DNA of 64,000 bases, from NCBI GenBank assembly GCA_050953505.1, contig JBMNMU010000001.1:992001-1056000 (forward strand), read 5' to 3'. The first letter of the stretch is position 1. Each line of letters begins with the position of its first letter. This stretch comes from JBMNMU01 sp050953505 (GTDB lineage: Bacteria; Bacillota; Clostridia; Peptostreptococcales; Anaerovoracaceae). Below are positions 26,364 through 36,116 of this stretch, in pieces. Position numbers and translations under genes: made by a program. The notes beneath the pieces were generated by a model. It was not told the origin of the DNA. It saw nothing but the letters and a program-made list of their open reading frames with translations, and searched no databases.

Positions 26364-27590
26364 ATGAAGGTATTAGGTATCATAGCTGAATATAATCCCT
26401 TTCATAATGGACATCTTTATCATCTGAGGGAATCCATCAAGAAAACCCATGCGGATTACACCATTTGTGTCATGAGTGGAAATTTTACACAAAGAGGGGA
26501 GCCAGCCATGGCTGACAAATGGGTGAGATCTCAGATTGCCGTTGCTAACGGACTGGACCTAGTGCTTGAGCTACCTTTTGCTTTCGCTTGTAATAATGCG
26601 GAGTACTTTGCAAAGGGAGCTATCGATTTATTGAACCGGCTGGGATGTGTGACCCATTTGTCTTTTGGTAGCGAATCAGGAGATTTGGAGCTTCTATCAG
26701 AGGCTGCCTTGCATTTGGCAGAGGAAGGCCCTGTTTTACAAAACTATATCAAGGAATTCACCAGCTTGGGCTATTCTTTTCCTAAGGCTAGATTTGAAGC
26801 TGTAAAAAAATATTGTGGAGAACAATGTGCCCAGGTCATAAAAGATGCAAACAACATATTAGCTGTAGAATATTTAAAACAACTAAAACGGACAAGCAGT
26901 GATATTTCACCATTAACCATCCGGCGCTTTGGACCAGGCTACCACGATAAATCCACCTTTGAAAATATAGCCAGCGCAAGTGCAATACGGGAGAATCTTA
27001 AAAACGGTAAAACGCTTAATGCAAGCTTTGACCATATTCCGCCAGAAACCTTAAAAATTCTTCAGTCAATAAATATCAACTCCTTGATATCCTTGGAAGA
27101 CTTTTATACCTTAATAATGTACCGCATCTTATCTGAAAATAAATTTAATCTTAATAAGATATTAACGGCTACAGAAGGGTTGGAAAATAGGGTGCTGGCT
27201 GCAGCTGAAAGATCTACGGATCTTGATACCCTAATAAAAGGAATCAAGTCTAAGCGTTATACCATCACTCGGATTCAAAGGCTCTTATGTCATATTTTGG
27301 TAAATCTCACCAAGGCTGATATGAATGAAATGGTAGAAAAGAATTTAAACTATGCAAGAATTCTAGCTTTTAATAAAAAAGGGGCACAGCTTATAAAAAT
27401 AATGAAGAAAAGGGAGTATAACCAGATTCCATTATTAACCAACATAAATAAAGAGCTCCCAAGCGACTCAAATCTATGGAAGCTTTTAGAATATGATATT
27501 CTTGCATCAAATATTTACAATCTTGTTTTATCCGGAGAAATTTATTCTCGCTCAGATTATATTAAAGCTCCATATTATCACAACCATTAA
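26364..27590 (+). CDS. tmcAL: tRNA(Met) cytidine acetate ligase (YlbM)
   Basis: Forms N4-acetylcytidine at the wobble position of elongator tRNA(Met) using acetate and ATP. 408 residues from ATG 26364, preceded by TTAGGAGAAAGC; an in-frame ATG at 26274 has no ribosome site. HIGH-type nucleotidyltransferase motif GIIAEYNPFHNGHLYHL at the N-terminus and CVMSGNFTQRGEPA, both diagnostic. Confidence 0.93.
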   Translation: MKVLGIIAEYNPFHNGHLYHLRESIKKTHADYTICVMSGNFTQRGEPAMADKWVRSQIAVANGLDLVLELPFAFACNNAEYFAKGAIDLLNRLGCVTHLSFGSESGDLELLSEAALHLAEEGPVLQNYIKEFTSLGYSFPKARFEAVKKYCGEQCAQVIKDANNILAVEYLKQLKRTSSDISPLTIRRFGPGYHDKSTFENIASASAIRENLKNGKTLNASFDHIPPETLKILQSININSLISLEDFYTLIMYRILSENKFNLNKILTATEGLENRVLAAAERSTDLDTLIKGIKSKRYTITRIQRLLCHILVNLTKADMNEMVEKNLNYARILAFNKKGAQLIKIMKKREYNQIPLLTNINKELPSDSNLWKLLEYDILASNIYNLVLSGEIYSRSDYIKAPYYHNH

Positions 27591-27634
27591 GAAAAACATT
27601 TTTTCGTTAGAATGAAAGATTTTAATGAAAGAAC

Positions 27635-27662
27635 TTGAAAATAGCTTCATTTAGTCTATAAT
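27635..27662 (+). promoter_or_regulatory. Probable ackA promoter
   Basis: TTGAAA (27635-27640) and TATAAT (27657-27662) with a 16-bp spacer. The implied leader is about 115 bases and contains GAGTT-ATA-AACTC and a CCCAT...ATGGGG hairpin around a T run near 27685-27708, possibly regulatory. Confidence 0.6.
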
Positions 27663-27781
27663 AATAAGAGTTATAAACTCTTGCCCATATTTTTTTATTA
27701 TGGGGAGGGTATGAAATATACGGAAATATTGCAATTATTATTAAAGCACTATTTTCTATATATAAAATTATGGAGGTTATT

Positions 27782-28981
27782 ATGAAAGTATTAGTTATTA
27801 ATTGTGGAAGCTCATCACTGAAATATCAGGTTCTTGATATGACCACTGAGGCTTTGCTGGCAAAAGGACTAGTTGAAAGAATAGGAATTGAGGGATCTGT
27901 CCTTACACATGAAAATATAGGAATGGACAAGCAGACCTTACAGACACCTATGGAAAACCATAAGGATGCCATTGGCCATGTTCTAGATGCTTTAGTAAAT
28001 GAGGAATACGGTGTAGTTAAATCTATGGACGAAATAGGAGCAGTGGGACACCGAGTTGTTCATGCAGGAGAAAAATATTCCAGCTCTGTTTTAATCACAG
28101 ATGATGTATTAAAGACTTTAGAAGAATGTGTGGAATTAGCGCCTCTTCACAATCCTCCAAACCTATTAGGTATCCAGGCTTGTCAAGAACTTATGCCAAA
28201 TACTCCTATGGTTGCAGTCTTTGATACCGCTTTCCATCAAACCATGCCACCAGAATCTTATATTTATGCTATTCCTTATGAATATTATGAAAAATATCGT
28301 ATCAGAAGATATGGTTTCCATGGAACTAGCCATAAATATGTATCTGAAAGAGCGGCGGATATTCTAGGAGTTAATATTCAGGACCTTAAGATCATAACTT
28401 GCCATTTAGGCAATGGAGCTAGTGTATCAGCTATAAAAAGAGGGGTTTGTATAGATACCAGCATGGGCTTCACACCGTTAGAGGGCCTAGTAATGGGTAC
28501 AAGATGCGGAGACATCGACCCTGCTATTGTTTCCTATATTAAGGAAAAAGAAAATCTTCCTGATGGGGAAATAAACAACATTTTAAATAAGAAATCCGGC
28601 GTACTTGGAATTTCCGGCGTAAGCAGTGACTTTAGAGACCTAGAAGCTGCAGTAGGAGAAGGAAACAAAAGAGCAGCTCTTGCTTTAAAAGTATTTGCAC
28701 ACAAGATAAGATTCTACATCGGTGCTTATATCGCAGAAATGAATGGTGTTGATGCTATCGTATTTACAGCAGGTGTAGGTGAAAACGATATTGGCATGAG
28801 AGACATTATCTGTAGTGAGCTAGGCAACCTAGGCATCAAGCTTGACCTTGTAAAAAATAAGGTTCGTGGCAAAGAATGTATCATCAGCAGGGATGATTCA
28901 AGGGTTAAAATCCTGCTTGTTCCTACAAATGAAGAGCTAATGATTGCTAGAGATACTTACAACATCACAAAAGGTATGTAA
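27782..28981 (+). CDS. ackA: Acetate kinase
   Basis: Makes ATP and acetate from acetyl phosphate. 399 residues from ATG 27782; GGAGG 4 bases upstream favours it over the ATG at 27770. ASKHA-fold motifs: VLVINCGSSSLKYQ, RRYGFHGTSHKYV, HLGNGASV and GVGENDIGMR. No pta is adjacent; a Pta-like gene lies 32 kb downstream with a butyrate kinase. Confidence 0.96.
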   Translation: MKVLVINCGSSSLKYQVLDMTTEALLAKGLVERIGIEGSVLTHENIGMDKQTLQTPMENHKDAIGHVLDALVNEEYGVVKSMDEIGAVGHRVVHAGEKYSSSVLITDDVLKTLEECVELAPLHNPPNLLGIQACQELMPNTPMVAVFDTAFHQTMPPESYIYAIPYEYYEKYRIRRYGFHGTSHKYVSERAADILGVNIQDLKIITCHLGNGASVSAIKRGVCIDTSMGFTPLEGLVMGTRCGDIDPAIVSYIKEKENLPDGEINNILNKKSGVLGISGVSSDFRDLEAAVGEGNKRAALALKVFAHKIRFYIGAYIAEMNGVDAIVFTAGVGENDIGMRDIICSELGNLGIKLDLVKNKVRGKECIISRDDSRVKILLVPTNEELMIARDTYNITKGM

Positions 28982-29016
28982 TAAGCTGAATTCTAACGCC
29001 ATAAAAGTAAAAGTTA

Positions 29017-29045
29017 TTGACAATAGCTTTTTACATGGTTATAAT
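29017..29045 (+). promoter_or_regulatory. rpmF promoter
   Basis: Consensus TTGACA (29017-29022) and TATAAT (29040-29045) with 17-bp spacing, a near-perfect housekeeping promoter. Confidence 0.85.
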
Positions 29046-29136
29046 TTAGAAGTTAGTTTATAATGAAAACTATTAAAAATGCGTTACGTATTAATAGGAA
29101 TAGACAAATTTTAAGAGCAAAAGGAGGTGTAGAATA

Positions 29137-29319
29137 ATGGCAGTTCCAAAGAGGAAAACATCAAAAGCCAGAAGGGACAAAAGAAGGTCTCAAAATATGA
29201 AGATGGATGCACCCGCAAGATCCATATGCCCACAGTGTCATGAGCCTAAGCTTCCACATAGGGTATGCCCGAATTGCAATTACTACAATGGTAAGGAAAT
29301 TGTTGCTAACGAAGCATAA
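29137..29319 (+). CDS. rpmF: 50S ribosomal protein L32, zinc-binding form
   Basis: 60 residues, MAVPKRKTSKARRDKRRSQ followed by CPQC and CPNC pairs, so the zinc version. AAGGAGGTG precedes the ATG. The DUF177 gene (yceD) often found between ackA and rpmF, and the fapR-plsX genes often found after it, are absent here. Confidence 0.96.
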   Translation: MAVPKRKTSKARRDKRRSQNMKMDAPARSICPQCHEPKLPHRVCPNCNYYNGKEIVANEA

Positions 29320-29332
29320 TAACATAAAAATA

Positions 29333-29363
29333 AACGCCGATATGAAAATATCGGCGTTATTTT
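29333..29363 (+). terminator. rpmF terminator
   Basis: AACGCCGATA (29333-29342) pairs perfectly with TATCGGCGTT (29349-29358), then ATTTTTA. Confidence 0.88.
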
Positions 29364-29412
29364 TATGATTATAATCAGCTTATTAAAGCTACTCAATTAA
29401 ACCTATTAAAGG

Positions 29413-30165
29413 TTAGATGATATCTTCCATGGAGTAAAGGCCTTTGGTTTTTGATGCGATATACTGCGCTGCCTTTATTGCACCTCTTGCAAACACTTCT
29501 TTTGAATATGCAGTATGCTTTACCTCGATCACTTCATCAGGACCTGCAAAAATTACTGTATGTTCTCCTGGTATGGTACCTCCTCTTACTGCATGTATGC
29601 CTAAATCTGTTATCTTACACTCATCCTTTTTTCCATGCCTTCCATAGATATAATCTTTTTTCTGAGAGATGACTTCGTTAATGGAATCAGCAAGAAGAAG
29701 GGCAGTACCGCTTGGGGAATCTAGCTTCTTATTATGATGCTTTTCAATGATTTCTACATTAAAAGTATCCTCTAGTACGGGTGTTGCTGCTTTGATCATT
29801 TTCGATAATACATTGATGCCCAGTGACATGTTAGCAGAACGGAAAACAGGTATCACTTCTGATGCTTTCCGTACTATTTCTTCTTCCGCATCACTCAAAG
29901 CTGTAGTAGCAACCACTACCGGCGTCTTAGACTTCACGCAGAATTCTATTAATTCCGGTACAGCCTCATGGTAAGAAAAATCTATTACCACATCCGCCTT
30001 GACTTCACAATCCAAAGCAGACATATAGAGTTTAAAAGGTAATGGTTCATCTGCCATTTGGTGGTCAATACCTGCTACCACATTCATTTCTGGTTCACCT
30101 GCAATAATCTCCTGTAGAACCTTTCCCATTTTACCGTTACATCCATGTAAGATAATGTTTAGCAT
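29413..30165 (-). CDS. dapB: 4-hydroxy-tetrahydrodipicolinate reductase
   Basis: Second enzyme of the lysine/dipicolinate branch. 250 residues. N-terminal nucleotide-binding GCNGKMGKVL and catalytic EKHHNKKLDSPSGTAL are intact. Third gene of the asd-dapA-dapB operon, 11 bases after dapA with AGGAGG in between. In spore formers the pathway also supplies dipicolinate. Confidence 0.95.
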   Translation of the reverse strand: MLNIILHGCNGKMGKVLQEIIAGEPEMNVVAGIDHQMADEPLPFKLYMSALDCEVKADVVIDFSYHEAVPELIEFCVKSKTPVVVATTALSDAEEEIVRKASEVIPVFRSANMSLGINVLSKMIKAATPVLEDTFNVEIIEKHHNKKLDSPSGTALLLADSINEVISQKKDYIYGRHGKKDECKITDLGIHAVRGGTIPGEHTVIFAGPDEVIEVKHTAYSKEVFARGAIKAAQYIASKTKGLYSMEDII

Positions 30166-30176
30166 ACAATTTCCTC

Positions 30177-31055
30177 CTATATCAATCCGTAATTTGTCAG
30201 TTCTTTTCTAATTATGTCTAGGGACTTTTCCTCCGGAGGGCAAAGGGGAAGTCGATATTCTCCCTCAATCTTACCCATCAGATGCAATGCAGCCTTCACA
30301 GGGATAGGGTTGACCTCTATAAACATGGCGTCAATTAAAGGCTTCAGCTTTAACTGGATTTCCTTAGCCTTTTCTATATCCTTATCTAGATAGCTCTTCA
30401 CCATAAGATGGGCATCTCTTGGTGCCACATTAGCTACTGTTGATATAGCGCCTTTGCCACCCACTGAAAGAAGAGGAACAACCATATCATCATTACCGGA
30501 ATAAAGGGTGAAGTCCTCGGAAACATATCTAGCTATTTCTACTACTTGAGAGATATTTCCACTGGCTTCCTTAATCCCCACAATATTGGGGTGAGTAGAG
30601 AGCTCGTAAACTGTGGAAGGGCTTATATTAACGCCAGTCCTTCCCGCAACAGAGTACAATAACATAGGTGTATCTATGGCGTCAGCAATGGTAGTATAAT
30701 GCTCAATGAGCCCTTTTTGTGTACATTTATTGTAATAAGGGGTAACCATGAGTAGTCCGTCAACACCAAGCTGCTCAAGCTCCTTGGACATGTAAATTGC
30801 ATGTGCTGTATCATTACTTCCTGCACCTGCAATAACAGGAACTCGCCCATTCACCTGATCTATAGCAAATTGAACTGTCTGGATATGTTCTTCATCGTTT
30901 AGTGTAGAAGCCTCTCCCGTTGTACCGCAAACAACAATTGCATCGATATCCTGGGAAATTTGCCAGTCTATTAGACGGCCTAGGCTAGAAAAATCCACTC
31001 TCCCATCTTTAAAGGGAGTAACAATAGCGACTCCTGCACCTGTAAACAATGCCAT
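30177..31055 (-). CDS. dapA: 4-hydroxy-tetrahydrodipicolinate synthase
   Basis: Condenses pyruvate with aspartate semialdehyde. 292 residues, family length. TTGEASTL, the GAGSNDT segment, YYNKCTQKG and the Schiff-base Lys in GIKEASGN are present. Lies 21 bases after asd with AAGGAG before the start. Confidence 0.95.
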   Translation of the reverse strand: MALFTGAGVAIVTPFKDGRVDFSSLGRLIDWQISQDIDAIVVCGTTGEASTLNDEEHIQTVQFAIDQVNGRVPVIAGAGSNDTAHAIYMSKELEQLGVDGLLMVTPYYNKCTQKGLIEHYTTIADAIDTPMLLYSVAGRTGVNISPSTVYELSTHPNIVGIKEASGNISQVVEIARYVSEDFTLYSGNDDMVVPLLSVGGKGAISTVANVAPRDAHLMVKSYLDKDIEKAKEIQLKLKPLIDAMFIEVNPIPVKAALHLMGKIEGEYRLPLCPPEEKSLDIIRKELTNYGLI

Positions 31056-31076
31056 CTAGAATCATCTCCTTCTTAC

Positions 31077-32075
31077 TTAAGCTTGTTTTAACAATTCCTC
31101 AGCAATCTGGACAGTATTTGTTGCCGCTCCTTTTCTGATATTGTCTGCTACAACCCATAAGTTGATTCCATTTTCAACGCTGAAGTCTCTTCTGATTCTG
31201 CCCACGAATACTTCATCTTTGCCGGCTGCTTCTTTGGCTAGAGGGTACACAGCATTTTCTGGATCATCTTGAACCACAATGCCGGGGGACTTTGCCAATA
31301 GTTGTTTAATTTCCTCTACTTCAAATGGTTTTTCAAATTCGATATTAATGGACTCACTATGTGAATCAAAAACTGGAACTCTAACGGTGGTAGCTGTAAT
31401 TTTTAAGCTATCATCGCCAAGTATTTTCTTTGTTTCCTCAATCATTTTCATTTCTTCCTTTGTGTATCCGTTTTCTAAGAAAACGTCAATTTGAGGAAGG
31501 CAGTTGCCCGCGATTGGATGTGCATATGCCTGTTTGATATCATTTCCCTTTAATCCCTCTTCTAGGTCTTTAATCCCTTTAAGACCTGAGCCGGAAACAG
31601 CCTGGTATGTAGAATAAATAACTCTCTTTATACCATATTTATCATGAAGGGGTTTTAGAGGAACAACTGCTTGGATGGTGGAACAATTTGGGTTTGCAAT
31701 GATTCCTTTGTTTTCCTTCACTTTCTCTGGATTTACCTCAGGTACCACAAGTGGTACGTCTTTGTTCATTCTCCATGCACTGCTGTTGTCTATAACAACT
31801 ACGCCCTTTGAAGCCGCTATTGGGGCAAACTTTTCACTAATTGTACCACCTGCGGAAAAAAGTGCGATATCAATAGGTTTATCAAAAGATTTTTCTGTAA
31901 GTTCTTCTACCACATAATCTTTTCCCTTGAAGGTTACAGTACTTCCTGCAGATCTTGCAGATGCCATAAAGTATAAATTATTAAAAGGAAAATTCCTTTC
32001 CTCTAGAACCTTCAAAATGGTGCTCCCCACAAGTCCTGTTGCGCCTACTATAGCTAAGTTTGGTGTTTTATTCAT
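31077..32075 (-). CDS. asd: Aspartate-semialdehyde dehydrogenase
   Basis: Reduces aspartyl phosphate to the semialdehyde. 332 residues. NADP site VGATGLVGSTILKVL, catalytic Cys in NPNCSTIQ, and the C-terminal His in the VPVFDSHSESI segment. First gene of the asd-dapA-dapB unit; AGGAGG precedes the ATG. The 120-base leader has a TCCGG/CCGGA mini-hairpin but is too short for a lysine riboswitch. Confidence 0.95.
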   Translation of the reverse strand: MNKTPNLAIVGATGLVGSTILKVLEERNFPFNNLYFMASARSAGSTVTFKGKDYVVEELTEKSFDKPIDIALFSAGGTISEKFAPIAASKGVVVIDNSSAWRMNKDVPLVVPEVNPEKVKENKGIIANPNCSTIQAVVPLKPLHDKYGIKRVIYSTYQAVSGSGLKGIKDLEEGLKGNDIKQAYAHPIAGNCLPQIDVFLENGYTKEEMKMIEETKKILGDDSLKITATTVRVPVFDSHSESINIEFEKPFEVEEIKQLLAKSPGIVVQDDPENAVYPLAKEAAGKDEVFVGRIRRDFSVENGINLWVVADNIRKGAATNTVQIAEELLKQA

Positions 32076-32297
32076 ATTGAATTCCTCCTATGTGTAATAT
32101 GTTCATCATCCGGGTTAAGCCGGAAGTTTTCATTAGTATGAATACAAAAAAATATATACTATTGTATTATATAACATTTCGCTTCAAATGTTTAATCTTT
32201 TTTGTCATTATTAATATTAAATATAGTATTTGTTTTATGGTATAATGAATGCGCAGATTTAATAATCATCACAATTTTCAATACTAAGGGGATCATA

Positions 32298-34784
32298 ATG
32301 TCGCAACAAAAGAGAAAGCCTGGAAGACCACCCGGGTCTAAAAATAAAAAGAAAAATACTAAAGCATCCAGTAACAACATTGATGGGAGTCGATTACGAG
32401 ACGAAATTTGGGCCATTATAATTATAGCTATCGGTGCTTTTTTGGTTATTGCCCTTCAGACCAGTGCTGCTGGGCAGCTTGGCATTGCTATATACAATTT
32501 ACTAAAAGGCTTATTTGGAGCTATTGCTCATATTTTACCATATTATTTAATTGTTTATGGCCTACTGCTTTTTTTAAAACGTACTACCCATATTAATAAA
32601 CGTTCTACCTTATTGTTAATTTTAATTTTTTTAATGATGGCCATTTTGAATTCAGCTAGATATTTTGATGACTCCATTACTGGCTTTTCCTTAAAATATA
32701 TCGCCGAGATGTTTGCCTTGGGTGTTCAATCAAAATCCGCCGGAGCCTTTGGTATGACCATGGGATATTTTCTCGTTAAGGTCATAGGAATGCCTGGTTT
32801 ATGCATATTTTCAATTGTTGTTATCATCATATCAATAATGCTAGTAATGAATACTCCTGTATCTCAATTTGTCGATAAGCTAAAAATGAAACGGGAGCAA
32901 AAATCACAAGAAGCATATGTCGGCGAAGAGGTAGAGGTAGGAGACGCTGTTGCTATGGTAGCGCCAAATCACAAGTCCGCCACTGGAGGTAGGGAATCTC
33001 GACATGTGGAAGCTGAGTCATGGCAGGAGAACACTATATCCGATAAAGAATTTGTTAGCGTTGATGCTTCTTTTGAAAAACCGGATAAAATTTCGTCCAG
33101 ACAAATGAAGATTATTGACTATATGAAGGACGAGGAATTATTTGATAAAGAAAAGGAGGAAAAAGCAGGCTTAAGCGATCCTCCTAAACAAGACCTTGCG
33201 GAAACCCAGAAGTTGGACGAGGGCAATAATAGTTCTTCAGCAGGAGATGCAACACTGAAACCCGAAGAGCTTAACCTAGGGCCAGATTCCGTACCAAAAC
33301 AATATAAAATGCCGCCTATCAGCTTGCTAAGCAAAAACTCATCCAAGAGTAATATAGGGGAAACAGAGAGCTTAAAGGCCAAAGCAACTAAACTGGAGCA
33401 AACCCTACAGAATTTCAATGTAGATGCAAAGGTCATTCAAGTTACCAAGGGACCAGCAGTGACCCGATACGAAATTCAGCCAAATGTAGGCGTGAAGGTC
33501 AGTAGCATCGTGCGTCTTGCTGATGATATTGCATTGAACCTAGAAGCAAAAAGTATTCGAATAGAAGCTCCTATACCTGGCAAGGCTGCAGTAGGCATCG
33601 AGGTAGAAAATGATCATGTCAACCTAGTTTCCATAAGGGAAATCATAGAATCAAGTGAGTTTAAAAATTCTAAATCGAAAATTAGCTTCGCTGTTGGAAA
33701 AGATATTGCAGGAAAGGCTATTGTGGCCGACCTAAAAAGTATGCCGCATATGCTAATCGCAGGTTCCACAGGATCTGGAAAGAGTGTATGCATTAATAGC
33801 ATTATTATAAGCTTGATTTATAAAGCAAAGCCCGATGAGGTCAAGCTTGTTCTCATTGACCCAAAGGTGGTTGAGCTAAACAATTATAACGGCATTCCAC
33901 ACTTGCTTATCCCCGTGGTTACCGAGCCAAGTAAGGCTGCAGCAGCATTAAATTGGGCAGTTGTTGAGATGACGGATCGATATAAGAAATTTGCTGAAAA
34001 TGGAGTGCGAGACTTAGAATCCTATAATAATTCAATGAAGGAGAAGGGTGAAAAAGACTTAGTACTTCCTCAAATTGTTATAATAATTGACGAGCTTGCC
34101 GATTTAATGATGGCAGCACCCTCCCAGGTGGAGGAATCCATCTGTAGATTAGCACAAATGGCAAGGGCCGCAGGAATGCATTTGATTGTAGCAACACAAA
34201 GACCCTCCGTTGATATTATTACCGGTGTGATAAAGGCCAATATTCCTTCCAGAATTGCATTTGCTGTTTCTTCCCAGTTTGACTCACGAACTATTCTAGA
34301 TATGGCAGGTGCTGAAAGGCTTGTGGGCAAAGGGGACATGCTGTTCAATCCAATAGGTACATCTAAGCCTACAAGGGTGCAGGGTACCTTTATTTCAGAT
34401 AGCGAGGTTCATAAGGTCATAGAATTTGTTAAGGATCAAATGCCAGCAACTGAATATGCCACCGATATCATCCAATCCATAGAAAAGGTCCAAACCGGCC
34501 CCGGTAATGAGGATGAGGATGAGTTACTGTCTGACGCTATCGAGACTGTAGTCAGAGCGGAACAGGCTTCCGTATCCATGCTACAAAGACGATTTAGAAT
34601 AGGATACAATCGAGCGGCAAGATTAATAGATAGCATGGAGGCAAGGGGTATTATAGGTCCTGCCGATGGCAGTAGACCAAGGAAAGTATTTATGACAGAA
34701 TCGGAACTTCTCGGCCTTTCATCAGAAGAAGAAACTGAGAATAATAATACTGAAAATAATAATAATGATAATAAAAAGAAATAA
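32298..34784 (+). CDS. FtsK/SpoIIIE DNA translocase
   Basis: 828 residues from ATG 32298 (AAGGGG upstream; a longer in-frame start at 32202 is unlikely). Basic N-terminus with RKPGRPPGSKNKKK, four or five membrane helices (about 40-220), an acidic linker, the motor with Walker A IAGSTGSGKSVCIN and Walker B IIIIDELADLMM, and a C-terminal winged-helix gamma domain (SMLQRRFRIGYNRAARLID) that reads DNA polarity. The tail is an Asn/Lys low-complexity run. It pumps chromosome into the forespore or daughter cell; whether it is the division or sporulation paralogue cannot be told. Confidence 0.93.
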   Translation: MSQQKRKPGRPPGSKNKKKNTKASSNNIDGSRLRDEIWAIIIIAIGAFLVIALQTSAAGQLGIAIYNLLKGLFGAIAHILPYYLIVYGLLLFLKRTTHINKRSTLLLILIFLMMAILNSARYFDDSITGFSLKYIAEMFALGVQSKSAGAFGMTMGYFLVKVIGMPGLCIFSIVVIIISIMLVMNTPVSQFVDKLKMKREQKSQEAYVGEEVEVGDAVAMVAPNHKSATGGRESRHVEAESWQENTISDKEFVSVDASFEKPDKISSRQMKIIDYMKDEELFDKEKEEKAGLSDPPKQDLAETQKLDEGNNSSSAGDATLKPEELNLGPDSVPKQYKMPPISLLSKNSSKSNIGETESLKAKATKLEQTLQNFNVDAKVIQVTKGPAVTRYEIQPNVGVKVSSIVRLADDIALNLEAKSIRIEAPIPGKAAVGIEVENDHVNLVSIREIIESSEFKNSKSKISFAVGKDIAGKAIVADLKSMPHMLIAGSTGSGKSVCINSIIISLIYKAKPDEVKLVLIDPKVVELNNYNGIPHLLIPVVTEPSKAAAALNWAVVEMTDRYKKFAENGVRDLESYNNSMKEKGEKDLVLPQIVIIIDELADLMMAAPSQVEESICRLAQMARAAGMHLIVATQRPSVDIITGVIKANIPSRIAFAVSSQFDSRTILDMAGAERLVGKGDMLFNPIGTSKPTRVQGTFISDSEVHKVIEFVKDQMPATEYATDIIQSIEKVQTGPGNEDEDELLSDAIETVVRAEQASVSMLQRRFRIGYNRAARLIDSMEARGIIGPADGSRPRKVFMTESELLGLSSEEETENNNTENNNNDNKKK

Positions 34785-34793
34785 GAGGTTTAA

Positions 34794-36113
34794 ATGAAGA
34801 TATATATTGAAACATTAGGCTGTCCAAAGAATAACAGCGACTCAGAAGTTGCCGCCGGCATTCTCGAAAATGCAGGACATATGATTGTTAACAATCCTGA
34901 GGATGCAGATGGAATCATGGTTAATACCTGCGGGTTTATTAATGATGCAAAAATAGAGTCCATTAGCAGGATTTTTGATTTGGCTCCATATAAAAAGGAA
35001 GGCGGCTTTCTCATGGTTACAGGATGTCTTTCCCAACGTTATGGAGAGGAGCTTTATAAAGAGATGCCAGAGGTAGACATCTTTTTAGGCGTTAATGATT
35101 ATGGATCTTTACCTGATATCTTAGATCAGTACGAAGAAGGAAAAAGAGAAAAATATCTAAGCCAATATGAAAAGGGATATCTTGAAACAGGATTTAGAAA
35201 AAACTTAAGTTCATCATCCTATAGTGCTACCCTTAAAATTTCTGAAGGCTGTGACAATGTCTGTGCATATTGTGTCATTCCTTCTATTCGAGGACCTTTT
35301 AGAAGCAGAAAAATGGAAGACCTAATTAAAGAAGCTGAAGCCCTTGCGGAGTCAGGATGTAAAGAATTAATTTTAATTGCCCAGGATGTTACCGCCTATG
35401 GTATTGATCTTTATGGGGAACTTAAGTTAGCTGACTTACTGAGAAAACTTTGCCGAATCGAACCCATCAAATGGATTCGACTCATGTACTGCTATGAAGA
35501 TCGAATAACAGATGAGTTAATTAAAGTAATGGCAACTGAAGAGAAAATTTGCCATTATATTGATATTCCTATACAGCATGCCAGCGATAAAATTTTATCA
35601 GCCATGAATAGAAGATCCACGAAAGCATCTATTACAGATACCCTCTCTAGATTGAGAACCGCTATTCCTGATATTCATATTAGAACTACCCTTATTACAG
35701 GCTTCCCCGGAGAGGGAAAAAAGGAGTTCTTGGAGTTGCTTGAATTTGTTGAAACTATGAAATTTGAGCGTCTTGGGGTCTTCGCTTATTCGAAAGAAGA
35801 AAACACCCCCGCAGCTACAATGAAGGGCCAGGTGAGAGAGGATACAAAAGAAAAGCGAAGAGAATTGCTAATGACCAAGCAGATAGAGATTTCTTTAGAA
35901 TCCAATGAATCAAAAATAGGAAAAACCTTAGAGGTCCTAGTTGAAGAGCAGGAAGAGGATGGAAGCTATGTCGGCCGTAGCAGATATGATGCTCCCGAAA
36001 TTGACAATGCTGTTCTCTTTACATCTCATAAGAAACTAAACCCAGGAGATATAGTTTCCGTAAAAATAACAGATGCTTTTGATTACGATTTAGTTGGAGA
36101 ATTGGAGGGCTGA
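34794..36113 (+). CDS. rimO: Ribosomal protein S12 methylthiotransferase
   Basis: Adds a methylthio group to an Asp of ribosomal protein S12. 439 residues. N-terminal UPF0004 domain (ETLGCPKNNSDSE, NTCGFI, TGCLSQRYGEE), radical SAM motif EGCDNVCAYCVIPSIRG, C-terminal TRAM domain (about 375-435). It is 9 bases downstream of ftsK with AAGAGG in between, the common clostridial order ftsK-rimO-pgsA-cinA-recA. Confidence 0.95.
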   Translation: MKIYIETLGCPKNNSDSEVAAGILENAGHMIVNNPEDADGIMVNTCGFINDAKIESISRIFDLAPYKKEGGFLMVTGCLSQRYGEELYKEMPEVDIFLGVNDYGSLPDILDQYEEGKREKYLSQYEKGYLETGFRKNLSSSSYSATLKISEGCDNVCAYCVIPSIRGPFRSRKMEDLIKEAEALAESGCKELILIAQDVTAYGIDLYGELKLADLLRKLCRIEPIKWIRLMYCYEDRITDELIKVMATEEKICHYIDIPIQHASDKILSAMNRRSTKASITDTLSRLRTAIPDIHIRTTLITGFPGEGKKEFLELLEFVETMKFERLGVFAYSKEENTPAATMKGQVREDTKEKRRELLMTKQIEISLESNESKIGKTLEVLVEEQEEDGSYVGRSRYDAPEIDNAVLFTSHKKLNPGDIVSVKITDAFDYDLVGELEG

Positions 36114-36116
36114 TGA

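Noticed and set aside
32076..32201. Lysine riboswitch upstream of asd
   Set aside because: The leader is too short and lacks the five-helix core; only a 5-bp hairpin is seen.
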